From contig NZ_WNKS01000001.1 of NCBI RefSeq assembly GCF_009720655.1, positions 248,001 through 312,000 on the forward strand: a stretch of 64,000 nt of DNA, in the 5' to 3' direction. This DNA is from Rhodoblastus acidophilus. GTDB taxonomy: Bacteria; Pseudomonadota; Alphaproteobacteria; Rhizobiales; Beijerinckiaceae. The position numbers and the translations under genes were made by a program. Shown in pieces: positions 19,901 to 28,051 of this stretch. Position 1 is the stretch's first letter, and the number at the start of each line of letters is the position of its first letter. A model generated the notes under the pieces. The model did not search any database, was not told the DNA's origin, and saw only the letters and a program-made list of their open reading frames with translations.

Positions 19901-20107
19901 CGTCGCTATGAACTGAACCGCGCCCGCGACCTGCTGGAAGAGTTTGGCGCTGAACTGCCGGAGGTCCCGCAATTCGATCCGTCTAAGGCAAAAGGCTTTC
20001 CCTGGGAAAAAGATGTTGATGCCTTCATTGAAAAACTGAAAGTCGAACGCGCAGCTAAGGAGCGGAAGCAGAAAAGGGTGGTCGCTCAGAGCCAACCGGA
20101 AAGGTAA
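16997..20107 (+). CDS. DUF4062-STAND NTPase, putative NLR-like defence protein
   Basis: 1036 residues from the ATG at 16997 (an in-frame start at 16976 is possible). Residues 10-125 match DUF4062 (LGIMVSSTFTDLREHRARLL, SRKYGQTPV, SITELEFNEAMRL). A STAND/NACHT-type NTPase follows: P-loop GGSGKS at 246-251, Walker B LLMLDGLERVL with Asp329, sensor-like ILVTSRLTP, then a winged-helix-like region. The C-terminal half looks helical and repeat-like and should be the ligand sensor. Bases about 19080-19600 (residues 695-870) drop to roughly 25-35% GC while both sides are GC-rich, so the gene is a mosaic. Convergent with moaD 19 bases away. By analogy with NLR-like systems it could sense phage; that is inference. 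Confidence 0.82.
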   Translation: MPTTPDAPKNFLGIMVSSTFTDLREHRARLLDAIRGLRFMPVGMEDVGARADLDVIDSSLKMVAESAAYIGVISRKYGQTPVCPKRNPDKLSITELEFNEAMRLKRPVLIFIMSEKHPLTEADMEFDSEKRAKLAAFRERAKIMREGSDVHRIYDVFDSLEDFSNKAAKAVGRLSEFLRTPGVEERQAPPEDESEEDILPHAPALRALPKYLGSHAFLGRAAELQALDDWSAAADPHPMLLFEAMGGSGKSILTWHWVNNGATTIRNDWCGRFWYSFYERGAVMSDFCRHALAYFKGKPVEDFVKKRTPELADLLIPELERKPWLLMLDGLERVLVAYHRYDAAQMRDEEADEATDQIAKRAPCAAIRPEDDDLLRRLAAAGLSKILVTSRLTPAALVNKSGQPVPGVRREFLRGLRPPDAESLFRACGVTGDSQAIQTYLQSNCDCHPLVTGALAGLVNDYPPDRGNFELWAADPSFGGKLNLAELDLTQKRNHILLAAINALRPESLQLLQTLALLQAGATFDTLKNFNPHLPPQPHDETKLNKQRVYLASVEECSHEYAVRDASERLWNTIRDLEKRGLLQYDGAGKRYDLHPVMRGVAAGRMGDDDARKLGQQVVDFFSIQPHNAWVQAETLDDLAIGLQILQTLLRMERFQEAAEFLEGDFSNALIFNLDAKEEIAALMKPFFPNGWSSSVGLISKFQLLSIKNIASFPFIIEKPLLSIAILESAVPLGLEVGNVHNVRSLLSNIMIAYDNSNKIHSMSCVLSFLAKIEPFLVINDDILRSACDSMFYYTIIGMYDHADKLWKKIDSIGEMYSIDYNYSGYSEYCRAEYLFCLGELEEGFLLRAEGLADNGRNRLVVKALTKLRGRWHMLLRQPQEAVVSLARGVRLAREAGQHDSEAEALLALAQLRAGHRIDARADAERLDGKTKSLYLAELWRESGHTDRAIVQALRAHEWAVADGEPYVRRYELNRARDLLEEFGAELPEVPQFDPSKAKGFPWEKDVDAFIEKLKVERAAKERKQKRVVAQSQPER

Positions 20108-20126
20108 ACTGAGTGCGCCCGCCGCT

Positions 20127-20375
20127 CTAACCGCCCGTCATCGGCGGGAAAAAGGCGATTTCCCTGACGCCCGCGATGGACGTCTCCGGCTTGGCGTGCT
20201 GCTTGTCCAGCGCGGCGCGGAAAATGCCGCTGGAGAACACGTCTTCGTAAATCTCGTCGCGCTTGGCCAAAAAGGCGATCACGTCGGCGACTGTTCGCGC
20301 CTCCGGCGGCAACGAAATCTCTTCCTCGCTCAAGCCCAGTCGCTCACGCAAGGAGGCGAAATAAACGATCTTCAC
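20127..20375 (-). CDS. moaD: Molybdopterin synthase sulfur carrier subunit
   Basis: 82 residues with a ubiquitin-like fold: MKIVYFASLRERLGLSEEEI at the start, the ARTVADVIAFL segment, and the obligatory C-terminal diglycine in IAFFPPMTGG, which is thiocarboxylated to carry sulfur. It works with MoaE to make molybdopterin. The gene overlaps the upstream pgsA gene by 4 bases. Its partner moaE is not adjacent but 8.6 kb away at 28.8 kb. Confidence 0.95.
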   Translation of the reverse strand: MKIVYFASLRERLGLSEEEISLPPEARTVADVIAFLAKRDEIYEDVFSSGIFRAALDKQHAKPETSIAGVREIAFFPPMTGG

Positions 20376-20929
20376 TCCTCCACCACATATTTGAGCCCGG
20401 CCTTGAAATAATCAAAACCCGTGTAGAGGGTGAGAAGCGCCGAAATCCACAGCAGGAACAGGCCGATTTGCACCGTGCCGGGCAGCACCAGTTCGCCCGC
20501 GCGGCCCGCGATGAGAAAACCCAGGGCGATCAATTGCACCGTGGTCTTCCATTTGGCCACGGCCGACACCGGCACCGGCACTTTCAAATCCGCCAGAAAC
20601 TCGCGAAGGCCCGAGACCAGAATTTCGCGGCAGAGAATCACGATCGCCGCCCACAGCGACCAGCTCTTGATTGTGCCGTCCGCCACCAGGATCATCAGAA
20701 CCGCCGAAACCAGCAGCTTGTCGGCGATGGGATCGAGCATGCGGCCGAGCGCCGATTGCTGGTCCCAGATGCGGGCGAGATAGCCGTCGAAGAAATCGGT
20801 GATGGCGGCCAGAGTGAACAGGCCGAGCGCAGTCCAGCGCAGCTCGTGTTCGTCGGGCCAGAACAGGCAGGCCACCACCGCCGGGACGATCACCACCCGG
20901 CCGAAAGTGAGCATGTTCGGCAGGTTCAT
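20372..20929 (-). CDS. pgsA: CDP-diacylglycerol-glycerol-3-phosphate 3-phosphatidyltransferase
   Basis: 185 residues from the ATG at 20929 (MNLPNMLTFGRVVIVP, the usual family start); an in-frame ATG at 20965 would add 12 basic residues. The CDP-alcohol phosphotransferase motif is complete: DGYLAR, then Gly, then DPIAD with the aspartates of the D-G-x2-A-R-x8-G-x3-D-x3-D pattern. Four or more transmembrane helices are visible. It makes phosphatidylglycerol phosphate at the inner membrane. It is followed by moaD with a 4-base overlap. Confidence 0.93.
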   Translation of the reverse strand: MNLPNMLTFGRVVIVPAVVACLFWPDEHELRWTALGLFTLAAITDFFDGYLARIWDQQSALGRMLDPIADKLLVSAVLMILVADGTIKSWSLWAAIVILCREILVSGLREFLADLKVPVPVSAVAKWKTTVQLIALGFLIAGRAGELVLPGTVQIGLFLLWISALLTLYTGFDYFKAGLKYVVEE

Positions 20930-21049
20930 GGTGCGGGCGCGCGGGCGAGCGGCGTTGACGGTCATAGAGCGAGGAACACCTTTTTCGCGCGCGCCGTCAA
21001 GAAAGAAAACGGCGGAGAGGGGAGGGAACGGCCCTCCGGCCGAGCGGAA

Positions 21050-21724
21050 TCAGCGCATCCCCAAGAACCGTTCCGCTAGTCCAATCAAAGGGTTGGCGAG
21101 GGGCGCCAGGGTCTTGCGCGCCTCGTCCAGACGGTGCGTCAACATTTTGCCGCGCTCAAGCTCCTTGTCGAGCGCGGCCATGGTTTTGGCGAGGTCCTCG
21201 CTCTCGTCGGCGAGCCAGACGTGGAAGACGCGCGACCACGCCATGGCCAGGCCTTGCAGTTTGACCGCGCCGAGCGGTCCCTCGCTGCTGCCGCCGGCGG
21301 CTTCGAGCATGAAGCGCATGGAATTGACCGCGAGCTTGTTAAATTCCGCCAGCGCCAGGGGATCGCGCATCGCCCAGGCGTTGATGCTGTCCAGCGCCGT
21401 CTTGTAAGGCTTTAACGCGTCAAACCGTCGCATCAGGACGTCGAACAGCCGGTCCTTGACGCTCTCCGCGGCGAGGTCGTCGGTCGTTGCGTCGAGCACG
21501 ATGCGGTCGATGCGGCGGGAAAAACCGCCGAGCACCGCGCCCTTGGACGGAAAGGCGTCGCGGAACTGCGCCAGGGACAGCCCGGCTTCCCCGGCGACAT
21601 CGGCGAGCGTGATGTCGGTCCAGGGCCGCTGCGCCGCCAGCGTCATCAGCGCGTCGATGGCGCGGTCGCGCGGGGTGTGCGATTTTTGTTCGCCCTCATC
21701 GTCTCTTTTTTTCGAGTTCATCAC
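21050..21724 (-). CDS. TetR-family-like regulator
   Basis: 224 residues. The N-terminal 70 residues fit a TetR DNA-binding domain: DRAIDALMTLAAQRPWTDIT, then LADVAGEAGLSLAQFRDAFPS with the helix-turn-helix, then KGAVLGGFSRRID. The rest is helical and would be the ligand-binding domain; no ligand can be inferred. The N-terminal 15 residues are polar and may be unconserved. Next to a REP-type palindrome upstream; no target gene is evident. Confidence 0.78.
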   Translation of the reverse strand: MMNSKKRDDEGEQKSHTPRDRAIDALMTLAAQRPWTDITLADVAGEAGLSLAQFRDAFPSKGAVLGGFSRRIDRIVLDATTDDLAAESVKDRLFDVLMRRFDALKPYKTALDSINAWAMRDPLALAEFNKLAVNSMRFMLEAAGGSSEGPLGAVKLQGLAMAWSRVFHVWLADESEDLAKTMAALDKELERGKMLTHRLDEARKTLAPLANPLIGLAERFLGMR

Positions 21725-21899
21725 CGGCCTCCTCGCTCAAAAATGGGGTCGTGCGGAGTGAGACGCAAGCCTGGACGTTTTGCGCGCTTTTCCGGGAAGA
21801 TGCGCTGGAGCCGTTCGGTTCGACGCCATCCACGCGGCGCCGCAACGCAAACGTCCGAGAATTTCCCCCCGGCGGCCTGGCGTGGAGGCCCGGGACAAT

Positions 21900-21918
21900 C
21901 CCCGGGTCAAGCCCGGGG
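21900..21918. repeat. Dispersed palindrome CCCCGGG-N5-CCCGGGG
   Basis: A 7-bp perfect inverted repeat with a TCAAG spacer, in the gene-free 21725-22022 interval between the TetR-like gene and proC. The wider sequence (cccgggtcaagcccggg followed by acgggcatgacg) is of the kind dispersed between genes in many alphaproteobacteria. Nothing else is recognisable in this interval. Confidence 0.65.
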
Positions 21919-22022
21919 ACGGGCATGACGTCCGTGGGTTGAAACAGCTTCGGACACGACAACTGAAATTGCTTCCCCGGACAGGCCTGCGCTCAAGAGG
22001 GGTGCGGAGCCTGACGGAAAAC

Positions 22023-22829
22023 TCAGCCCGATAAGTCCTCGGCGCGTGTGCGCGCCGCCGCCGTGGCGCGGGCCATCAGCGCGGTCAGGCCGTCCGGCGC
22101 CATGAGCACGTCGAGCGCGGCCTGCGTGGTGCCGCCGGGCGAGGTGACGTTCTTGCGCAAGATTTCGGCGGAGGTTTCGGGCTGGCGATACAACAGTTCG
22201 CCGGAGCCTTCGACCGTGGCGCGGGCGAGGCGTAGCGCGAGGTCCTGGGGAAGGCCGAGTTCGGCCCCCGCCTGGGCCAGGGCTTCGACCAGATGGAAGA
22301 CATAGGCCGGCCCCGAGCCGGAAATCGCGGTGACCGCGTCGATCAGCGATTCGCGCTCGACCCATTCGACGCCGCCGACGCCCGACAGCAAGAATTCGGC
22401 TTTCGCGCGCTGGTCGGCGCTCACCGAATCGTTGGCGTAGACGCCGGTGACGCCGCGCCCGATCGCCGCCGGCGTGTTGGGCATGGCGCGCAGGATGGCG
22501 GACACCGGAAGGCGCGCGGCGAGATTGGCGATCGTCTTGCCGGCGAGGATCGACAGCAAAAAAGTCTCGCGGCCGAACAGCGCCGAAATGCCTGATGCGA
22601 CCGCGTCCAAAACCTGCGGCTTGACCGCCAGGACCACGGCTTCGGCCGGGGCGTGCTGCGGGTTGAGCGCAAATCCTTTTTCCGCCGCCAGGGTTTTCAG
22701 GGCTTCGGAGGGGGCGGGGTCGTAAACGCTGATGCGCGCGGGTTCGAAACCGGCGGCGAGCCAGCCGCCGAGCAGGGCCGAGCCCATTTTGCCGCCGCCC
22801 ACCAGCGCCAGAGTCTGTGGCGCGCTCAT
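22023..22829 (-). CDS. proC: Pyrroline-5-carboxylate reductase
   Basis: 268 residues, typical length. The NAD(P)-binding start is LALVGGGKMGSALLGGWLAAG. Family blocks VVLAVKPQVLD, MPNTPAAIGRGVTGVY, the proline-binding AISGSGPAYVFHLVEAL, and the C-terminal VTSPGGTTQAALDVL are all intact. It reduces pyrroline-5-carboxylate to proline in the cytoplasm. The start overlaps the end of the YbjN-like gene by 4 bases, so they are cotranscribed. Confidence 0.96.
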   Translation of the reverse strand: MSAPQTLALVGGGKMGSALLGGWLAAGFEPARISVYDPAPSEALKTLAAEKGFALNPQHAPAEAVVLAVKPQVLDAVASGISALFGRETFLLSILAGKTIANLAARLPVSAILRAMPNTPAAIGRGVTGVYANDSVSADQRAKAEFLLSGVGGVEWVERESLIDAVTAISGSGPAYVFHLVEALAQAGAELGLPQDLALRLARATVEGSGELLYRQPETSAEILRKNVTSPGGTTQAALDVLMAPDGLTALMARATAAARTRAEDLSG

Positions 22830-23329
22830 GCTTCGCCGCGCGTCTCGAACAGGGCGCTCGACAGCGCCTCTTCAGCGGATTTGCCGGCCCAGACCACGAA
22901 CTGGAACGCCTGGTAATAGCGCTCGCACGCGTCGAGCGCGGCCGAGAGCATGGCTTCGCACTGGATCATGCTGGCCTGGACGCCGCCGGCGAGCGGCAGC
23001 GCATGGCGGAACATCACCACCCCGTCCTTCGACCAGACGTCGAAATGGCCGATCCACATCTGCTCGTTGATTTTCGAAACGAGACGCGCGGTTTCGGCCC
23101 GGCGCCGCTCCGGAACCTTTAAATCGAAGGCGCAGCCCAGATGCAGGGCCTCGCACTCGCCGAGCCAGGTGAAGGCGATGTTGTAATCCGCCCAGGCGCC
23201 CGCGACGGCCAGCGAAATCTCATCCGCGTCGTCGCGGTCGAACGTCCAGTCCTTCAAACAGGCGAGCCGTTCGATCACATCGACCGGGTGTTCAATTCTC
23301 TCGCCTTGGTCCAGTTCAGTAAGCAGCAT
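22826..23329 (-). CDS. YbjN domain protein
   Basis: 167 residues from the ATG at 23329; the frame is open further upstream but that part is very basic and unlikely to be coding. The pattern WTFDRDDADEISLAVAGAW, AFTWLGECEALHLGCAFDLK and a DVWSKDGVVMFRHAL strand pair fits YbjN-type proteins, which look like chaperone-related folds of unknown role. It precedes proC with a 4-base overlap, an arrangement seen in other alphaproteobacteria. Confidence 0.82.
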   Translation of the reverse strand: MLLTELDQGERIEHPVDVIERLACLKDWTFDRDDADEISLAVAGAWADYNIAFTWLGECEALHLGCAFDLKVPERRRAETARLVSKINEQMWIGHFDVWSKDGVVMFRHALPLAGGVQASMIQCEAMLSAALDACERYYQAFQFVVWAGKSAEEALSSALFETRGEA

Positions 23330-23583
23330 TGATCGTTTCCGGCGCGCCTTGCGCGAAGGAGGGACAGACTGGCTATACTCGCGCCGATACTTTTGCCGCA
23401 CGAAACCCTTGCGCCCGCGGGGGAGGCGGGGCGGAGGGCGGCGGCGAATCACCTGTTGAGTTCAATATAGCTGCATTGGACTCGAAGGTGAATCGTCCGT
23501 AACGGCAGGATCAAACTGCTGGATTCGTGACGCTTCGTCTACGCTGTCGAAAAAAAGTCCACAGCTATCCGAGCGGCGCCGTT

Positions 23584-23856
23584 TCAGGCGTCGCCCTGGT
23601 CCGTCGGCTTGGCGGCGAGTTTCGCCTCCAGCTCGGCGATGCGCCTTTCCAGGGAATCATTGGCGTTGCGGGCGGCGATGGCCATGTCGCGCACGGCCTC
23701 GAATTCCTCGCGGCTGACGATGTCCATGGTGGACATCAGCCGCTCCACTTGCGCCCGGATGATGGCTTCCGCCTCCTTGCCGATGGTTTTGGCGGCGCCG
23801 GCGGCGTCATTGAGCAAACGCGACATGTCGTCGAAAATACGGGGGCGTTCCTGCAT
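23584..23856 (-). CDS. ubiK: Ubiquinone biosynthesis accessory factor UbiK-like (BMFP) protein
   Basis: 90 residues from the ATG at 23856; the longer open frame is rejected. The N-terminal half (RIFDDMSRLLNDAAGAAKTI) is amphipathic and the C-terminal half (REEFEAVRDMAIAARNANDS, then LERRIAELEAKLA) is a trimeric coiled coil, as in BMFP/UbiK proteins. UbiK helps the UbiJ-containing ubiquinone assembly; the membrane-fusogenic homologue BMFP is the alternative name. It is divergent from lgt across about 165 bases. Confidence 0.85.
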   Translation of the reverse strand: MQERPRIFDDMSRLLNDAAGAAKTIGKEAEAIIRAQVERLMSTMDIVSREEFEAVRDMAIAARNANDSLERRIAELEAKLAAKPTDQGDA

Positions 23857-24020
23857 GGCGGGCTCCAAGTTTGGATTTTTTTTCAGATGGGGCTTTTCAG
23901 CGGGCAAAGCAAGTTTTTCGCGCGAGCTTCGCAAAAGCGGCCTAAACTGTGCGCGCGAGTCGCGCCGCGCGCGTGTTGGTTTCCGGGTGACTTTTTGGTC
24001 ATATTCGTTAGGGATCGGTC

Positions 24021-24857
24021 ATGCTCTACGTCCTTCCCTATCCTGTCATTGATCCCGTCATGGTCCAGTTGGGGCCGTTGCCCATTCGCTGGTATGCGCT
24101 GAGCTATATCGTTTCGCTCGTCATCGGCTGGCTGATCGCGCGAAAACTGGTCCAGCGCGACGCGCTGTGGGGGGGCGTCGCGCGACCTCGCGCGGAAAAT
24201 CTTGACGATTTGCTGGTCTATGTGGCGCTCGGCGCGGTGCTCGGCGGCCGGCTGTTTTATGTGCTGTTCTACAATTTTTCGTACTTCCTCGCCAATCCGC
24301 TCGACATCCCGGCCGTGTGGCAGGGCGGCATGTCGTTCCATGGCGGCATGACCGGCGCGGCGCTCGGGGCGTTTGTGTTCGCGCGGCGCGAAAAGGTTTT
24401 GTTCCTGTCCGTGGGCGATCTGGTTTGTTCCGTCGCGCCGATCGGGCTTTTCCTCGGGCGTATCGCCAATTTCATCAAGCCGGAGCTGTGGGGGCGGCCG
24501 ACCGACGCGCCCTGGGCCATGGTGTTTCCCGGCGCCGGGCCCGACCCGCGCCATCCGAGCCAGCTCTACGAGGCCGGGCTGGAAGGGATTGCGCTGGGTC
24601 TGCTGATGCTGGTCGCCGCCCGCTCGGGCGCGTTCCGGCGGCCGGGCCTCGCCAGCGGCCTGTTCCTGATCGGTTATGCGGCGGCGCGGATTTTTTGCGA
24701 GTTTTTCCGCGAGCCGGACCCGCAACTGGGCTTTTTGTTCGGCGGCGCCACAATGGGGATGCTGCTGTCGGCGCCGCTGGCGCTGGTTGGCGGCGCGCTG
24801 GTGATTTTCGCCCTGCGCAAGAAAGACTTTTCGCGCCTGGAGGCGAACCATGGATGA
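24021..24857 (+). CDS. lgt: Prolipoprotein diacylglyceryl transferase
   Basis: 278 residues with about seven transmembrane segments. The family hallmarks are the QGGMSFHGGMTGA segment and the Lgt signature GRIANFIKPELWGRPTD, with HPSQLYEAGLEG and the C-terminal FCEFFREPDPQLGF. It moves a diacylglyceryl group from phosphatidylglycerol to the lipobox cysteine of lipoproteins in the inner membrane; pgsA in this window makes the donor lipid. It overlaps the following methyltransferase gene by 8 bases. Confidence 0.96.
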   Translation: MLYVLPYPVIDPVMVQLGPLPIRWYALSYIVSLVIGWLIARKLVQRDALWGGVARPRAENLDDLLVYVALGAVLGGRLFYVLFYNFSYFLANPLDIPAVWQGGMSFHGGMTGAALGAFVFARREKVLFLSVGDLVCSVAPIGLFLGRIANFIKPELWGRPTDAPWAMVFPGAGPDPRHPSQLYEAGLEGIALGLLMLVAARSGAFRRPGLASGLFLIGYAAARIFCEFFREPDPQLGFLFGGATMGMLLSAPLALVGGALVIFALRKKDFSRLEANHG

Positions 24858-25977
24858 CGTTTTGGAGCCCGGCGCTCATGAACCCGGCGATCTCTCGGCG
24901 GAGATCCGCGACATCATCGTCCATGACGGTCCGATCTCGGTCGAGCGCTATATGGCGCTGGCGCTCACCCATCCGACCAAGGGCTATTATACGGCGCGCG
25001 ATCCGTTCGGCGCCGCCGGCGATTTCACGACGTCGCCGGAAATCTCGCAGATGTTCGGCGAGATGGTTGGGTTGTGGGCGGCCGATTTTTGGGAGCGCAT
25101 CGGCGCGCCCGCGCAGGTGCGGCTGGTCGAACTGGGGCCGGGGCGCGGGGCGCTGATGTCCGATTTTTTGCGCGCGTCGCGGGTCGCGCCCGGCTTTTTC
25201 GCCGCGCTCGACGTGCATCTGGTCGAGGCCAGTCCAAAACTCGCGGAACGGCAGAGCGAGGCGCTCGCCGCTTGCGGCCGCCCGGTGAGCTGGCATCGCA
25301 CCATCGACGACATTCCGCCGGGGCCCGCCATTTTTATCGCCAATGAGTTTTTTGACGCCCTGCCGGTGCGCCATTTCATCAAGACGCACGAGGGCTGGCG
25401 CGAAAAACTTGTTGGCCTCGATGATGACGGCCAGCTCGCCTTCGGCCTCGGGCCGGAGGTCGAGCCGTTTCTCAAGGCGGAGGCGGAAGAGGGGGCGATC
25501 CTCGAAATCAATGTGGCGGCGCAGCGGGTGATGTCGCAGGTCGCCTCGCGCATCGTCGAACAGAACGGCGGTTTGCTCGCCTTCGACTACGGCTATCTGC
25601 AAACCGGCTTTGGCGAGACCTTGCAGGCCATCCGCGCGCACCAGTTCGTCGATCCGCTGGCCGAGCCGGGCCTGGCCGACCTCACCACCCATGTCGATTT
25701 TTCCGCGCTTTCGCGCGCCGCCCATTCCGTTCATGCGGAGGTTCATGGGCCGGTGACGCAAGGGGACTTCCTGCTGGACATCGGCATGGTCGAGCGCGCC
25801 GAGGCTTTGCGCGCGCGCGCCAGTTCGGAGCAGAAGACGCAAATCGACGCCGCGCTGGGGCGGCTGACCGACATGAGCGAGACCGGCATGGGGGCCATGT
25901 TCAAGGTTTTGGCGGTGACGCGGCGCGGCGTCGGCGGCCTGCCGGGTTTTGAGAGGGCGCATGACGGGGCGGATTGA
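24850..25977 (+). CDS. Class I SAM-dependent methyltransferase, MidA/NDUFAF7 type
   Basis: 375 residues. Characteristic blocks: PISVERYMALALTHPTKGYY near the N-terminus, FTTSPEISQMFGEMVGLW, the SAM-binding LVELGPGRGALMSDFLRA, and FIANEFFDALPVRHF. Eukaryotic relatives methylate an arginine of a complex I subunit; the bacterial substrate is not established. It lies between lgt and the laccase-domain gene with overlaps at both ends, a gene order conserved in Hyphomicrobiales. Confidence 0.9.
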   Translation: MDDVLEPGAHEPGDLSAEIRDIIVHDGPISVERYMALALTHPTKGYYTARDPFGAAGDFTTSPEISQMFGEMVGLWAADFWERIGAPAQVRLVELGPGRGALMSDFLRASRVAPGFFAALDVHLVEASPKLAERQSEALAACGRPVSWHRTIDDIPPGPAIFIANEFFDALPVRHFIKTHEGWREKLVGLDDDGQLAFGLGPEVEPFLKAEAEEGAILEINVAAQRVMSQVASRIVEQNGGLLAFDYGYLQTGFGETLQAIRAHQFVDPLAEPGLADLTTHVDFSALSRAAHSVHAEVHGPVTQGDFLLDIGMVERAEALRARASSEQKTQIDAALGRLTDMSETGMGAMFKVLAVTRRGVGGLPGFERAHDGAD

Positions 25978-26737
25978 GGCGATACAGGCGCAAGCGCTCT
26001 ATGGCGTGCGCCACGGGTTTTTCACGCGCCGGGGCGGGGTGTCCTCGGGCGTCTATGCGACGCTCAACGGCGGCGTCGGCTCGCAGGACGATCCCTCCGC
26101 CGTGGCGGAAAACCGCGCCCGCATGGCCGGTTTTTTGGGGGTGGCGGCGGAAAATTTTCTCGTGCCCTATCAAATTCATTCGGCCGATGCGCTGGTGGTT
26201 TCGGCGCCCTGGCGGCCCGAGGCGCGGCCGCGTTGCGACGGGCTGGTGACGGCGACGCCCGGCCTCGGCCTTGGCGTCACCGGCGCCGATTGCGGCGTGC
26301 TGCTGATGGCGGATCGCACGGCGGGCGTGATCGGCGCCGCCCATTCCGGCTGGAAGGGAGCGCTCACCGGCATGGTCGAGGGTTTGGTCGCCGCCATGGA
26401 GGTTTTGGGGGCGCGGCGCGAAAATATTTGCGGGGCGCTGGGGCCGACCATTGCGCAAAAATCCTACGAGGTCGGGCCGGAGTTTTTTCAGCGCTTCGTC
26501 GCGGAGGACGCGGGTTTTGCGCGCTTCTTTTTGCCGTCGGCGACGGCGGGGCATTTCATGTTCGATCTGCCCGGGCTGATTGAATCGCGCGTGGAGCGGG
26601 CGGGACTCGGGCGGTTCGAAAACTTGCGGCTTGATACGTATTCGGATGAGGAGCGGTTTTTTTCCTATCGGCGCACCACGCATCGCAAGGAGCCGGATTA
26701 TGGAAGGCTGGTGGCGGGGATATCGCTGCCGGCTTAA
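25961..26737 (+). CDS. pgeF: Laccase-domain (YfiH/PgeF) purine nucleoside phosphorylase
   Basis: 258 residues from the ATG at 25961, preceded by GAGAGG and overlapping the methyltransferase stop; the frame is also open from a TTG at 25949. Family motifs are GVRHGFFTRRGGVSSGVY, YQIHSADALVV, VTGADCGVLLM and VIGAAHSGWKGAL, with the zinc-site His and Cys residues. Members were once called multicopper oxidases but act on purine nucleosides, and some are linked to cell wall or peptidoglycan editing. A separate purine nucleoside phosphorylase is at 59.5 kb. Confidence 0.9.
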   Translation: MTGRIEAIQAQALYGVRHGFFTRRGGVSSGVYATLNGGVGSQDDPSAVAENRARMAGFLGVAAENFLVPYQIHSADALVVSAPWRPEARPRCDGLVTATPGLGLGVTGADCGVLLMADRTAGVIGAAHSGWKGALTGMVEGLVAAMEVLGARRENICGALGPTIAQKSYEVGPEFFQRFVAEDAGFARFFLPSATAGHFMFDLPGLIESRVERAGLGRFENLRLDTYSDEERFFSYRRTTHRKEPDYGRLVAGISLPA

Positions 26738-26941
26738 CGGGGTCGGCGGCTCGCGGCGGTCATTGCGCGCGCTCGTCCGGTGACGCCAGCGGATTTGGCG
26801 GCGGCGGCGAGTCCTAGCGCCTGATTGACTGAGTTCGGCTCAATGCGGCCTTCCCAAATAGACTGTCGACCGACCAGTTTTGAAGCCTGAGCAGACTTTA
26901 AATGGCGATTGTGCTTGCAGCAAATGCAGCGGCGAGATGCG

Positions 26942-28051
26942 TTAGCCCCCCAAGAGATAAGCGGTTATTCGCGCGAACCGGCGAACTGTGAGATCAGCCG
27001 GATTGATAAAGACGAAAAGCGCGCCCAGATCAGCCCACATCCATCCCATGGCGTCGTCGGAAGCGATCTGAAACAGCAAGTCCCCGTCGTCCGGCTCTGC
27101 ATAACCCTGCAAAGCGTCACGCGGCCCGCCCATGCGGTGCGGAGTTTCGCCAATGTTGCGCAGCTTCGGCTCCAGCTCGGCCAGTATCGTTGGCGGGATC
27201 GTCGCCTGCGCTGCGGCGCTGCGCACGTAGGCGTCCAACATCGTTTCGAGCGACCTTTCTTCAATGGCGCGCTGATAGCGCCATTTGTACCAGAACTTGG
27301 TTACGCCCGACGTTAACTTGGCCTTGAGCTCATCCCACTCGCTATCCGACATGGCGGCATCGCGGCCTTGTCGAAGGATGTTTGCGCGTATCTCGTCGAG
27401 TTCGGCGCGCCGTTTTTCAACCAGTGTCTCGCCCGGTCGAGCGAGATCGTGGAAAGCATTGTCGATCATTTGCCGCGCATCGCGCCATGTCTGCGGCCTG
27501 ACCTCGGGTATGCGCCAACATGCGAGAGGCTCCGAGTCTACCGAGGCGCCGTAGAGTTCTTCACCTTTAATCGGTAATGGCGTCCATCCCCATTCCCAAG
27601 GCTTTTCTTCCGGCGGCAGGGGAGGCCGGGCCGGCACCTCCTGTACGACGACATCGAGCGGCCAGCGTCGAATTACAACCGGGCCGTCATCCGAACCTTT
27701 CTTGCGCGGCGGGCGCCGTTCTGGCCCAAGCTCGTCGATATGCAACACTTGCACGAAACCGTCCTTGGGACCGCTCGAAGCCTCCAATTCCTTGTCCACG
27801 AACAGGAGCAGCCAGCCCTCCCGCGGTCCGCGCCCGGCCCAGAGCTGCTCCGGCAGATCGGCGCAACAGACTTGCGCGATGAAGTTGAGCGCCGAGCCAG
27901 TCGCCAAGGCGCGTGGCCAGCGGACGCCGCGCGGCATCTGCGGCAAGCCGCCAAACCAGGAGCGGGCGGTCTCTTCGAAGCGGATCGGCACCTGCCGCCG
28001 CAAGATGACAGAAACCTCGGCGCTGTTCGCGGTGGTGGAAACGACATCCAT
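26942..28051 (-). CDS. DUF1963 (YwqG-like) protein
   Basis: 369 residues. The DUF1963 pattern is visible: SWFGGLPQMPRGVRWPRA, then SALNFIAQVCCADLP, then the GWLLLFVDKE strand, and near the C-terminus DGDLLFQIASDD followed by WADLGALFVFINPADL. A charged helical insertion lies between (about residues 195-280). The function of the family is unknown. GC is slightly lower than in neighbouring genes. GAGGA stands before the ATG. Confidence 0.82.
   Translation of the reverse strand: MDVVSTTANSAEVSVILRRQVPIRFEETARSWFGGLPQMPRGVRWPRALATGSALNFIAQVCCADLPEQLWAGRGPREGWLLLFVDKELEASSGPKDGFVQVLHIDELGPERRPPRKKGSDDGPVVIRRWPLDVVVQEVPARPPLPPEEKPWEWGWTPLPIKGEELYGASVDSEPLACWRIPEVRPQTWRDARQMIDNAFHDLARPGETLVEKRRAELDEIRANILRQGRDAAMSDSEWDELKAKLTSGVTKFWYKWRYQRAIEERSLETMLDAYVRSAAAQATIPPTILAELEPKLRNIGETPHRMGGPRDALQGYAEPDDGDLLFQIASDDAMGWMWADLGALFVFINPADLTVRRFARITAYLLGG

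Noticed and set aside
26740-26941. Coding-like stretch on the - strand between pgeF and the DUF1963 gene (HLKSAQASKLVGRQ ...)
   Set aside because: The frame is open for about 55 residues but has no start codon or recognisable domain; at most a gene remnant.
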